Below, one piece after another: positions 1-10,068 of a stretch of DNA of 64,000 nt. The notes under the pieces were generated by a model. That model ran no database searches. It was given only the letters and a program-made list of their open reading frames with translations, and was not told where the DNA came from. The translations under genes and the position numbers were made by a program. The stretch spans positions 1,409,206 through 1,473,205 of the forward strand of contig ML976979.1 in the NCBI GenBank assembly GCA_010015675.1. The letters run 5' to 3'. Position 1 is the stretch's first letter. Each line of letters begins with the position of its first letter. The DNA comes from Byssothecium circinans. Its lineage: Eukaryota > Ascomycota > Dothideomycetes > Pleosporales > Massarinaceae.

Positions 1-2
1 TA

Positions 3-293
3 GAGAGGATATTTTCCAACGCCGGTGTTATTCTTACGCCACGTTGCGCACGCCTCGGAGAAGAGCTACTACAAGGATCTCTGTGCCTTGCTAACTGGAG
101 TAGAGCTAGTCTCATCACTCTCGGAGAGCATGGGCAACAGTATCAGGGCACTGAGGTTGCGGAGATTGGTTCTCTCGACGACTACCTTCACGGGAGAGTT
201 GACGGCGACGGCAATAGTAGCGACGACGACGAGCGTATACTGTTTCAGGAGCAATGGGATGGTTCAATTGGTAGCGACGGCGATATCAACTAA
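3..293 (+). pseudogene. hAT-family transposase, C-terminal end (cut by window edge)
   Basis: An open frame of 96 codons enters from the left edge and ends at a TAA at 291. It has no start codon. The opening reads ERIFSNAGVILTPRCARLGE, which matches the C-terminal dimerisation region of hAT transposases: the ER-FS-AG start, then T-xx-R-x-RL, then a Leu/Trp-rich helix (LCLANWSRASL). An acidic Asp/Ser/Gly tail follows. hAT transposases cut and paste DNA elements in the nucleus. Whether the full gene is intact lies outside the window. The 3' terminal inverted repeat of the element should lie in about 294-460, but I could not identify it without the left end. Confidence 0.72.
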
Positions 294-461
294 TACACGT
301 TGATTTGTTGTGCGTACAATATTGTTACTACGTAGCCAATCGAGAATAATTATTCCTTACTACTCCTCAACACCAAGAACCACTACGCACTAGCTAGCTC
401 CGCAGAAATTGATATATCACGTAAGGATAAGCTCATTTCAGCGTTTGAAGCTACTATACAA
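294..461. other. Non-coding, probable 3' end of the hAT element
   Basis: AT-rich stretch directly after the hAT frame. No gene seen. Confidence 0.35.
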
Positions 462-761
462 TTAGTTAGTAAGTTTCAAATAGTAGCATGGGGCAAATCC
501 TAGGAGCTTCCGGACGGATCTCGGAGGGAATCCTTTCCTTCTTTGCCTATCACTGCCCTTGCTAACATTAAGGATATCCAAATGGAGATTGTATTCCTTG
601 CTAATTGACTCGGGTGTATGCGGCTTCATATTTCGAACATAGTGGGGCTTGCTGTGCACCTCTGAGGGATCGGGATGGACGACATTCTCAAGAATCTGCT
701 CCAGAACCTCTGTTGGTAGGCCTTCGAGGTGCAGAGGCTGTTGGTTGGTAGGGCTAGGCAT
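462..761 (-). pseudogene. F-box-like N-terminal fragment
   Basis: From an ATG at 761 the minus strand reads MPSPTNQQPLHLEGLPTEVL and continues EQILENVVHP. The LPTEVLEQIL stretch is the usual first helix of an F-box, which links target proteins to SCF ubiquitin ligases. After LDILNVSK the frame appears to shift: the neighbouring frame continues as AVIGKEGKDSLR before hitting a stop. Only about 100 residues are present, against several hundred for a typical fungal F-box protein. This is probably a truncated, frameshifted copy. The F-box match is short, so family assignment is tentative. Confidence 0.35.
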
Positions 762-1234
762 GGTGTTTTGGTCAAATCGAGCGGTTTTTAACAGGTTTCT
801 AGCCGTGCGGCGTGTGCGCCTATGTAACAAGTGTAAATTGTGGATTGTAGTGGTAGGAGTGGAAGTGCGAGTTGTTATGAGAATTATAAGAAGAAGAAGT
901 GAGGGAAAAGAGATAGTGATATTTAAGAGTGGAATACATTGTGCCAAAAGTAGCTACAATGTGCTATGTACAATTTTCCGAAGTAATTTCTTTGTCTTCG
1001 CCGGTGGCTAATTTCACCCACCAAAGCTCAAGAATAATGGTGCGATAGTATATAACAACGTGCTGTAAAGGTAAGCATGTTACTACAATAAAAACAATGT
1101 ACATAGTCTGTATGAGGCAAGTACGACATAAAGGACTTCTCGACAATGAGAAACAGCCAATAGCATGACAGAAAATTCTATACTCCTGAGGTCGGCAACG
1201 GTATGAAAACGTTCATGTCTGTTTACGATTAATG
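762..1234. other. No gene seen
   Basis: No frame on either strand has the composition or motifs of a protein. Confidence 0.4.
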
Positions 1235-2076
1235 TTAATGAACGCGGATAAAACACAAGGCAGTAGATTTGTATATTGGGTGGTCTATTATGGAAGCACT
1301 GAAGTAATGCAGATCCAAGGCGCCATTCTTCTCTTGATGAACGACTGAAACCAATAGAGTCCAGGCACTATGAATTTCCAGAGCTTGGTCTCGTGGAAAG
1401 GGTACCTTGATATCCCCGATCTTCGAAGCGAAACCAAGTTGCTCCCACAACTGCGATGGTGTGTGGGCCTGCCGAATTATTCGACTTCATCCGCAAATGC
1501 TTAAGTTTGGAGGTCCATTGCGTGGATTCCGCCAAAAATAGGAGACCATTCAGCATGGGGATATGTTCTGGCAACGTAGAAGATGCCTTATCCCCAAAAT
1601 CTAGAGACACATGTGTAGGGGAAAAACCCCAGCTAAACCTCTCAGCAGCTCGAACTCTCGCGGATTCATCACATCTGGAACCAGCCTGTGATATGGAATA
1701 CCAAATCGTTTACCTGAAGCATATTCAGGAGTTGCACGGCCATTCTGAGGTCAAGTGTCTGCAGTAAATTTGCTATTGTGCCACTAAATGGCCCGATGTG
1801 ACGACAACAAAGAAAGGTTCAAGCGCGCTGGAAAACGCGCTAATGTACGGGCTAACCCGAACAGGAAGGACCTGTGAGATCAGTCGATTCGTGAACAATT
1901 TCGTCAATCTGTCAAGCAAACACATCCGCATCCAGGTGGAAATCCTTTTTATTTGCATGGAGAGACTCACCTTCGTAAAGCCTTTCGTCAACTCACCTGA
2001 ACACGTCCACGCTCACGTGAGCAGCCCCGGCCCTAGGGCAGTAAGTACTTCAATGCCGCTCCATCCAGCCACTTGA
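1235..2076 (-). pseudogene. Broken gene remains, unrecognised family
   Basis: Several minus-strand frames look protein-like but do not join. A clean intron-like segment (GTGAGT donor, CTTGACAG acceptor) lies near 1908-1964. Around 1610-1745 a frame reads GIPYHRLVPDVMNPREFELL and stops soon after. A shifted frame carries SLDFGDKASSTLPEHIPMLN (about 1545-1610). A third carries WEQLGFASKIGDIKVPFPRD down to 1235. The three frames overlap at their ends in the order expected for one protein with two frameshifts. I do not recognise the family. It could be the distal part of the same kind of gene as the F-box fragment next to it, but nothing proves this. Confidence 0.35.
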
Positions 2077-2712
2077 CAAGCTTCCGCCAATCATAAACAA
2101 CCGCGCTGTAAAACAATCCCTTTAATCTGCTAGTACAACGTCCATCACAGCACTGTAAGGCGGTAAAATTGGTGGATGGTTACAGGCCCTCGGTTGCTGA
2201 GCATTTCCGTCCTGTAACGTGGCGTTTCCATATGACGAGAGCTTGTTATAATGAGAAGAGATCCTAGAAGGAAGGTTTGTGAGGCTTGTGAAGCGAGAAG
2301 AAGATGTGCAAACCGACACGCGTGGGATCTATCTGCTCCTCAACGTGAAGGGCGCAGATCCACGTGAACAGGGCTATTACCTGCTATGAGGCAGAGTTCG
2401 TTCTAAAACTTAGCAAAGCTTTACCGAGTTTGACCAGCATACTTCGTTACTGGATCACCTGATAAACCAGTGTGATGGGAGATGACGGGTAAGCCGACAG
2501 TTGTATGGAAGTGGGAGTATGATGGGTTTTTTTCGACCTTCTCAAATATAGAGGAACCCTAAGCCACAATCATTATCTTTGGCCGACGTATGTTTAAGCA
2601 TGATATCATTAGTTGGACGTAGTTTGTTTCTAATTGCCTGTCAAGAGGATCTATTAGCCCAATGCACCTTGCACAGTACATTTATTTGGTGATACGTTTC
2701 CCAACACTCAAC
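2077..2712. other. No gene seen
   Basis: A 38-codon plus-strand frame from 2251 with a Cys-rich start (KVCEACEARRRC) was considered and not accepted. The rest shows no coding signal. Confidence 0.4.
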
Positions 2713-4026
2713 CTACAACTGTAGATCAAAATCCCAGACCTGCACCTGCCTCGTCCCAAACGGCCCTCCTTGTCTAACAAACAAGCTCAAGATATCCTTC
2801 TGCGCCAACAGCTCCTCATCGACCTGAGGTTCGCCCTCGATATTCTCAATTGTATGAAGCAGCTTCCAGTCCTGATAGTTTCCACCAGCAGTGGCTCCAT
2901 AAAGCACCGTAGTACTCTTCGTCTTGTCGGGCAAGATTGCAATGAGACTATCGCCTTTCGCAGCGAGCTTTCCTCGGTAAGCAAGATAAGGCACAGGGGC
3001 GAGACCTGGGGCATTGATGGCTGTTTTTGTGAATGCACCGTTTGATGTTCGCAGGTAGTGGTAGAAGCGAGAAGTACCGGAAGTCTTGTCGCGCATGAGG
3101 GCGTGGAAACGGCCCTTGTCATCGGCGGCCTGAGCTTCTTGGTTCATAATCTCCATGTTCTGAGCGATTGTATACACTTTTATACCAGCAGTTGATGGCG
3201 TGATTGGCGTCGCAGCGCTTGCCCCTGTTGTTGTCTTCCAAGTCCGGCCATCATCCTCAGAGACAGCAAAGTAGAAGTCGTGATTAGTCGCCGCATCGGG
3301 TGTTTCGCGTACCGTCCAGCTAGCGAAAAGCTTACCATTAACTGAGGTGAGTCCATTAATGTAGGCGTTGTTGTTTTGGCCTTGAAGGTACTTTCCTGTA
3401 GCGCTCCATTGGCCCGAAGTGCTGGAGTAACGATGGATGTAAGAGTCGCCGGCACCAGACTGCCCGATACGGAACTCCATCAGCAAGTCGCCATTCGCAA
3501 GGCGTTCGAAGCGCGGATATGTGAGCGGGGTCCAAGGTCCCGTAGAGCCAGGCAAGCTGTGTTGAACAGAGCCGCCGAAGGTTGCCATAGTCCAATCTGA
3601 GGGGACTGTTTTTGCGATGCCTGATGTTGAGACGCGATAATTGAGCGGAACGTCGTGGTGGTCAAAGCTGAGATGAATCTTTCCGTCTCCACTGATTCCT
3701 ATACTGATCGTGTTGTGTTCATCTAGTGTCTGCTGAACATAATCCGTGAATGCGAAAACTCGCCAGTCACCTGGTGAAGGTGCAATACGTCGTCGACCCA
3801 GATTGACATGATGCTTCCCATAGCCCGAGGCAGTCTTGTAAAAGGCAACATATTGATAATCGCCAAATGTCGTAAGGGCGCTTTGCTGAAACGCTAACCC
3901 ATTCATATGAACTGAGCCTTCGACATCGGCGGCGATGTCGTATTTTCTTGTAGCTTTAATGGAAATAGCGCTCGTGAAGGATAGCAAGGCCAGAAGGGCG
4001 ACCACGAAACGTGGAAGGAAAGCCAT
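2713..4026 (-). CDS. Secreted BNR_4-family beta-propeller, candidate PL42-like rhamnose-glucuronate lyase
   Basis: One exon encoding 437 residues. I chose the ATG at 4026 rather than the one six codons upstream because it gives a classic signal peptide at once (MAFLPRFVVALLALLSFTSA). The mature protein has repeated Trp/Tyr/Gly-rich blades with S-x-D-x-G-x-x-W pieces (SEDDGRTWK), and a conserved HHDVPLNYR segment at about residues 123-131. This is the layout of the BNR_4 family. Fungal members include the seven-bladed L-rhamnose-alpha-1,4-D-glucuronate lyases (PL42) that trim gum arabic-type glycans, and related families act on ulvan or arabinogalactan. The two His residues are the likely active-site candidates, by inference. 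The protein is complete and is probably exported to act on plant or algal polysaccharide. Substrate cannot be set from sequence alone. Confidence 0.8.
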   Translation of the reverse strand: MAFLPRFVVALLALLSFTSAISIKATRKYDIAADVEGSVHMNGLAFQQSALTTFGDYQYVAFYKTASGYGKHHVNLGRRRIAPSPGDWRVFAFTDYVQQTLDEHNTISIGISGDGKIHLSFDHHDVPLNYRVSTSGIAKTVPSDWTMATFGGSVQHSLPGSTGPWTPLTYPRFERLANGDLLMEFRIGQSGAGDSYIHRYSSTSGQWSATGKYLQGQNNNAYINGLTSVNGKLFASWTVRETPDAATNHDFYFAVSEDDGRTWKTTTGASAATPITPSTAGIKVYTIAQNMEIMNQEAQAADDKGRFHALMRDKTSGTSRFYHYLRTSNGAFTKTAINAPGLAPVPYLAYRGKLAAKGDSLIAILPDKTKSTTVLYGATAGGNYQDWKLLHTIENIEGEPQVDEELLAQKDILSLFVRQGGPFGTRQVQVWDFDLQL

Positions 4027-5025
4027 ATTGTCGTTACCGCCCAATTTTCAAGTTAGCGAGATCCACCTCTTTATACCGGGTGCATGTGACCGGCTCTTCG
4101 CAATATTCAGTCCAGGATCCTTCGGGCTCGGTGTTTTTCCGCATCGTGTGATTAGCGGATAAATCGTAGAAGCTCTGTATCGTTATGAACCCCTCTTTAT
4201 GAAAGATGCCGAAACCCGGGTAAGTGAGCGTGAGTGGAAGGAGGAATGAAAATGAAGTTTCCACGTAAGGCGCAGTGTTAGCCACACTTTCACTATTTAC
4301 ATGTATTACAAGCCAACCGCACGGCTTAAGGCGGAGGACGAATGGGGTCCGTGCGCCTTAAGTGCCCTTCACTTTCGTCTGATCTTCTCCGACATCTCCT
4401 TCACCCAGGATGATGTTTACCTATAGATAACATGCTTAACTTGCCCCGGAGGCCACTTGGAATAGTGAAGGCCAGATTTTCTCCGTGTCTACCTTCTTGA
4501 GTGGCGGACGTCGAACGCAAGTCGCGTTCTGACCAGAATTTCACTTCGGAGAGTTCTCTGCTAACGAATTCATTAACATAAGATGGTAGCTATCGAAACT
4601 TGGAAGGCCACCGCATCCTTCGGACGCTTTCATCATGCTTCGAAATTGGAATCACTGCGATCCGCCCTTCCGCTTGCGTCCTTATCTTCGCTCCTTTCTC
4701 GTTGATCAACAAACTCGACCGTGGACTAGACTAGACACGCACGCATATGCACATAAACCGGCGCATGGTGATGCGTATAATGCTATAGGTAAGCTATACT
4801 TCCGCTTGAAACGGTCTGCGGGTGCCGACCGTTACCAAATCTGGCAAAAATAGAATTCCGTCTCAATGGATTTTGTTACCTTGGGATGCACCCAAACCTT
4901 TGGCAGGGATCTGTAACTTGGCTTGCCCTTCCGACGGTTGCATGCAATTTGCGAGCCCAGGGAAACTCGACGTAGGATAGTGCAGCACCGAACAATCCAG
5001 GCGAAGCAAACTTATGCATCAAGAT
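4027..5025. other. Intergenic, no gene seen
   Basis: The upstream side of the secreted enzyme and the 5' side of the next gene. No conserved motif or reading frame is convincing. Confidence 0.45.
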
Positions 5026-5646
5026 ATGGCAACCGTCGAGGAAAGCAAACCACCCAGAGCATATACAATACCCAACAGACACAAGCTACTGCATCCGACA
5101 TCAACTTCTAATCTTCCCAACTTTCAAACGATCATCAATGTTCCACCCCATGTCATGACGCCGCGGCCGCATTCCAGCACGCCGCAAAACAACTTCGACT
5201 ACGAAGAAATCTACGCCCGCAACCTCTCACTAATGTCATCATTCCATTCACCGCCACCGCCGCTGCCGCACACACCATTTGAAGCTCCACACGATGACAT
5301 CTATCTCATCAAAGACCCCGCTCTCCTCGCATCACGTGCTAGTGCGCTCCTCCGTCGCTGTACCGCACTCAACGCGACGATGGCTCATCTCACATCCGTC
5401 GTTGAGTCACTGAGGTACATCAAGGCCGGCGATATCACCAGCGGGCACATCCTCGATGTTAGCTTTGAGGTTGAGCGTGTACGACAGGCTTTTGCGCAGT
5501 TGGATGGGCAGATGAATGAAGTTGCGTTGATCATGGATGGTGTGAGGAGGGGGAAGGGAAGGGAGAGGGTGAAGGAAAAGGAGGAGACGATGGAGGTGGC
5601 GTGGATGGGTGAGAGGCGGAGGACGGCATTTGGGCATTGGGCTTGA
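5026..5646 (+). CDS. Hypothetical protein, Pro-rich N-terminus and helical C-terminus
   Basis: An unbroken frame of 206 codons from an ATG at 5026; an in-frame ATG at 5014 is the alternative start. The first ~95 residues are rich in Pro, Ser and Thr and look disordered. From about residue 100 the sequence becomes a heptad-like helix (LLASRASALLRRCTALNATM and on), then a Lys/Glu/Arg-rich segment. I do not recognise the family. The helix suggests a subunit or adaptor that works through coiled-coil contacts. Third-position GC bias supports real coding. There is no signal peptide or membrane segment. Confidence 0.5.
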   Translation: MATVEESKPPRAYTIPNRHKLLHPTSTSNLPNFQTIINVPPHVMTPRPHSSTPQNNFDYEEIYARNLSLMSSFHSPPPPLPHTPFEAPHDDIYLIKDPALLASRASALLRRCTALNATMAHLTSVVESLRYIKAGDITSGHILDVSFEVERVRQAFAQLDGQMNEVALIMDGVRRGKGRERVKEKEETMEVAWMGERRRTAFGHWA

Positions 5647-5781
5647 GTTGACCTTTTGTGTTGGTGAAGACTGTGGGTATGGATGATTTGTTTCCCTTGA
5701 TTGACCCTAGTACGCGCGTACGAATACCGGCATCCTTATTGATCGATCCCTCCTGCTCTATGTCTTCAGTCCACCATCTAT

Positions 5782-6436
5782 CTAAACAACCTCCTTCAAC
5801 TCCCCAGTCTCAGTGATAAACGCATACCCCTTCACCTCCGCAAACTTCGGCAAAAAAGCCCAACCCTTGACCTTCTCCACATCCTCACGTATACTCCCCT
5901 CCAGCCCCAAATGCTTGAAAGTCCCAAACGATTTCCCCTCGACCTCGTGCGCGTGTTCCGGGAACCGCTGTGCCAGGATGTCGCTGACTTCCTCGTCGGT
6001 CCTGAATAATCCGCCACAATCTGAGTCGAAGTCAGCCCTAGAACATCGAACCCTTGAGTGCTTCCTGCGGGATCCCGCAACACGATACTGAAGGTAGCCA
6101 TGACGTCAACACACAAGCACAGGAAGAAAGCTCACCGCTATGATGGATAACAACCACCAGCCCAATCGGAGCCAACGTCCCTATAATCTCCATCCCACGT
6201 AGTACCTGCTCCTGGACACGACCCCCAGCCACACGGAAGACAACAGCCTCGCCTTTCTTCAGCTGGAGAAATTCGGCGGGTTCGACGCGCGGATCGGCAC
6301 AAGAGATGATGAAAACAGCGCCGTTTTCTTTGGTGAAAGGCCTGGCACTGCGTACTTCCATGGTAGGTGGTACGATGTATGAAGAGAGGGTCTCTTCGTT
6401 GCGCTGCAGGAGAGTTTGGAAGCGGGATGATGCCAT
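5782..6436 (-). CDS. Small beta-carbonic anhydrase
   Basis: Two exons (6436-6136, 6020-5782) with a 115-base intron (GTGAGC..CAG), giving 179 residues. Beta-carbonic anhydrases interconvert CO2 and bicarbonate with a zinc held by Cys, His and Cys. The first ligand motif is seen as SCADPRV (Cys-x-Asp-x-Arg) at about residues 45-51. The second is split by the intron: exon 1 ends in VVVIHHS and exon 2 opens with DCGG, restoring His-x-x-Cys. The join is in frame and leaves the only sensible ligand set, which fixes the splice sites. The protein is near the short end for the family and lacks long extensions. An out-of-frame ATG at 6596 begins a leader-like peptide (MNTISRALRTTKHVFPIRII). I could not join it to this frame with standard splice sites, so a mitochondrial isoform is only a possibility. 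Confidence 0.85.
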
Positions 6437-7069
6437 TTTGGGCGCTGTGGGTGGGCTTGGAGGGGCTAGGAGTGATGGCTGGCTGGGAGAGGGTTTGGTT
6501 TGGGGTTGAGAAAGTGTGAGAGGTGGAGAAGGACTTTATAATTCGAATCGGGAATACATGTTTTGTAGTTCGTAGGGCGCGAGATATCGTATTCATGTTT
6601 TGTGCCCCCGTGGTGTTGAGTAAACATGCCTCGGAAGTCGCTGACGGTGATGCTCACTTCACTAAACACAGCTCACTAAGCATGATGTTCAGCCTATTAT
6701 ATAGGGTTGAGGGGGGCTTGTTACATGTATACATGTTGAAAATGACTGGATACGGGCTTTCGGAGTCAGCTTGCGCGCCTTATGACTCGACTTGATCATC
6801 TTGTCCCTGATCATTTGATGATGGTTCTCGACAGGATGGTCGATCTAGGCCGGATCTGCTGATAATATATTCACAATGATTAATGTTGACAATGACGGAG
6901 ATGTCACGTAAGTCGAATCGGAGTTGTTAGCATTCTGGTTGGGTGAATTGTGGAATGTGGAATTCCAAATGATGATTTATGGCCCAGCATGGTATCAAGT
7001 GTACCTAGGTAGGATAATACCCGAGAAGGGGGCGACATGCACACACAAGTAAAAAAGCTCATTGTATCT
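6437..7069. other. Upstream region of the carbonic anhydrase
   Basis: Contains the out-of-frame leader-like frame from 6596. No other gene seen. Confidence 0.4.
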
Positions 7070-7255
7070 CTACCCTTTCACAGTATTCTCAGCCCTCCTA
7101 GCCACTCCCCTTCCTCCTTCCCTCAACAATCCCCACAAGCTAGCCCAAACCCCGCCATAACGCTCCTGCCACTCAAGACCCAGCTCCTCCTTACACTCCT
7201 TGCACCCAATAGACGTACAACGCACGCCACAGTCGGGACACCTAGCGACGTGCAT
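7070..7255 (-). CDS. Small Cys-rich protein, possible zinc knuckle
   Basis: A 61-residue frame starting MHVARCPDCGVRCTSIGCKE, with Cys-x2-Cys-x3-Cys-x4-Cys-x2-Cys spacing, then a helix ELGLEWQERYGGVWASLWGL. The same frame stays open upstream for another ~33 codons with protein-like sequence (RPWPWRHLPFSRET) but no ATG before a stop. The true start may therefore lie in an upstream exon, or upstream coding may be lost. The paired Cys suggest zinc binding. I know of no firm function. Confidence 0.42.
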   Translation of the reverse strand: MHVARCPDCGVRCTSIGCKECKEELGLEWQERYGGVWASLWGLLREGGRGVARRAENTVKG

Positions 7256-8198
7256 GGTCTCGCGTGAGAACGGGAGGTGACGCCATGGCCATGGTCTGTG
7301 GGGGGTGCGATGGGAGAGGCTGTGAGGGGTGTGTGCTGCGGTTGGTTGATGCGTGACATGATAGTGTAGGTTTCATAGTTGATAGAATTGGAGCATGGGT
7401 AGTTTGGAGTTTAGGGCTAGATGAATTCATAGATGCAGTTTTCAGTTTGGCGAGTACAGTTTGTTCGAAAATGAGTGCTTATTATAGAGATAGCATGAGT
7501 TGAACATGTAGCTTCGATTTCCAAGATCCCACTACTACGCCCCGATCTTCATATCCTAAGGTCTCGATGGGTTGAGTCATACTGAGTGCAAGCCCAGCGA
7601 GACAGTGCACGTTGTCAGCGTAAAAATCCGGTCGATGGTGAATCTGGGCTCCAGCTCGTCCTCGCAGCAGTTTTACAATAACCTCTTCACCCCTTACTCT
7701 GCACCAGAAGAAAAACATCACAACAATACGAAGATTCTTCCTGCCAAGTCAGTGAGGTCTGACGGCCCTTCCCACCATCTTCCTCTCAAGTACTATGTTC
7801 ATTCAGTCCCTCTGTCCCATCTAACAACCAGGAGATTGCCCACTTCCATACCCGAGCTTCGACGCCCAATATTGTATAAGGACCCGGCTGGTTGGTCTTC
7901 GGGTTCAATGATTTCCCGGTCTTTCTTCCTCCCTCTTTTTATTCCCGGTCTACGGTCGTTGGCAGGCATGATACCAGCAGAACAAAAAATTTTACCACCT
8001 TTTTTTTTTTTTCCAGGATGGAGTGCAACTTGAGACCAGAACACGTTGATAAGACGACAAGTTCCTATGTTCATTCTCATTCTTATTCTCGCATTCTAGT
8101 GGAAAGAGAAACTCCCGAACAACCCTGCCCCATCCCATCCCTCATCCCTCATAATCGTACACTCCCCTTCCACCCTCCAAGATCCTCTACAAAAACCG
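7256..8198. other. Intergenic, no gene seen
   Basis: Holds a run of T at about 8000-8011 and polypyrimidine stretches. It forms the 3' flank of the aminopeptidase gene. Confidence 0.45.
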
Positions 8199-10068
8199 CT
8201 ACTTGAACTCAGCATCCACCTTCTCGAAATTCTCCAAGAAGCTCTGAAACGCAAACACGCCCAACCCAGGATCCAAACTCCCCGTGGTGGCTCGAATACT
8301 ATGCATACTCAACTGGGGAATGCCACAATCAATCGCCCTAATACCCGTCGCCGCACTTAACATGGGCCCCACGGTCCCTCCGCTGCGGCTATCGTTCCGG
8401 ATCTGGAAGACCTGGAGTTTCGGATCCTGGGTCCGGACACCAATGTCCCTGTTTACGCAGCGATGGAAGATGGCGGTCGAGACAGAGTCAGTAGTCATAT
8501 GGCCGTTGGGATCGGCGGACACGGCGGGGCCTGTGTTAAGGCGTGGTGAGTGGTTCTCCAGGTATGCGTTCAGGAAGTTGGGGTTCACGGCATGGATGAC
8601 ATCGGAGGAGACGAGGAAGGAGTTTGCGTAGGTGCGGGAGACGAGGCTGCGAACGCCCTTGTCGGCGAACTCGTCGACGATGCGCTCGAGGACTGAGGGG
8701 AGGAAGTTGCCGCGCGCACCTTGACGGAGCAGCGAGCCAACTTCCTCGTCATCGAAGAGGGCTATCGCTTTGATCTGTGAAGAGTTGGCGGTTGAGGTGT
8801 TGAGGAGGGCTTGAATGGCTGCCCAACTGCAGAGCTTGTCGTCGATGCGACCTGCAAAAATGAACTCTTTACCTAGGCCTCCGAGTTGGGCGGGTTGGAT
8901 GTCGAAGAGTTCGAGTTCCCAGCTGACGATGCTTGAGTCTGTTGAAGTCAGTAGGAGCTACTGGAATACTTTGAGAACATAACATACAGTCTGTGATACC
9001 CAACTCGCCGCTGATAGCCTTGATGAGGCGCTCGGGCTGTGTGGCAGCAAACGTCTTCTCTCCGCCTAGCATCCCGGCTTTCCACTCTCCCTCTTCTTCA
9101 GAAGTTGAAGTACCGCTGATATCAGAGTTGTCTAGACCGACAATGGGGACCATCTGCGTCTCCTTGTTGAACGGACCAACCGCCGCTGCACCAAAGTGGG
9201 GAGCGAGTGTCGGAATACGTGCAATCGGCCAGTCCAACTTGACAAGCTTGGTCACAATCTTGCCGTGCTCCTTCACCAAAACACGTCCGCCAATGCCCAA
9301 GTCACGATCCCACCATGTGCTGTTGAGTCCACCGGCATATGGCGCGACGCCCAACTGAACGAAGCCAGCTTTCGTCCGCAGTGTCGGGATGGGCTTGAGC
9401 TTAGCGGTCAAAGCATCAATATGGCCCGCCACAATCGCTGCTCCATTACCGGCCACATACCCATCACCGATTGAGAAAGCGATCAACGAAGACCCATTCC
9501 GCTCGACATAGTACTTGCCGCCCTGCTTCAGGTCCCAGCTATCACGCTCAGACACCTTCTTATACCCCGACCGCTCCAGGTCTTTCGCTACAGTATCTAC
9601 CGCATGAAAGATGGTAGGATTCTCCGTCATGAAGCTCGTAAACGGCTTCGTATATTTCTCAGGTCGCTCCTTGGCTTTCACTGCTTCCTTCTTTTCCTCG
9701 AATGCGGGAATCTCGGGGATTTTCGGCGGGACAGGTGGCGGGCTCTGTTGCTCCTTGGGCGCGCTGTACTCATCGTCGAGGTCGATTAGGTTGGATGAAT
9801 ACGGAGCTGCGATGCTGTGCCTATGGTTCTCGTGGAAGGCTGCCGCATTCAGGCGGGCGCTGCCAGCTGAACTTCGACTCTCAGCGGTAGAGTACCTCAA
9901 CGAGCTCTGCGATGCGTTTGCTCGCGCCTGCAGGAACGGATTCACTCTCGGCCGATGAACCGTCGTGAACGCGCGCGATAGGGTAACTTGGCGTGGCGGC
10001 GGCGATGGGTCGCTGTACAGATCGGCCGTGGAGACGGTTTTGCGCAGATTGGGGTTATTTTTCGTCAT
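8199..10068 (-). CDS. Aspartyl aminopeptidase, M18 family
   Basis: Two exons (10068-8988, 8938-8199) with a 49-base intron join to 606 residues. M18 enzymes are dinuclear-zinc metallopeptidases that remove N-terminal acidic residues. All expected metal and catalytic positions are visible: AGHIDA (His, Asp), AGRIDDK (bridging Asp), FDDEEVGS (Glu-Glu), SSDVIHAVNP (Asp) and SMHSIRAT (His). The intron falls between ELGITD and SSIVSWELELFD and keeps frame. The start at 10068 (MTKNNPNLRK) is the first ATG in a good setting; the frame is open further 5' but that part is not conserved-looking. A ~150-residue Ser/Pro-rich N-terminal extension precedes the peptidase domain and makes the protein longer than the usual 450-500 residues. 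Its role is unknown. Confidence 0.92.

Noticed and set aside
2251..2367. Short Cys/Arg-rich frame resembling a Zn2Cys6 start
   Set aside because: The third Cys is one residue too near and the last Cys are missing. Only 38 codons with no continuation.
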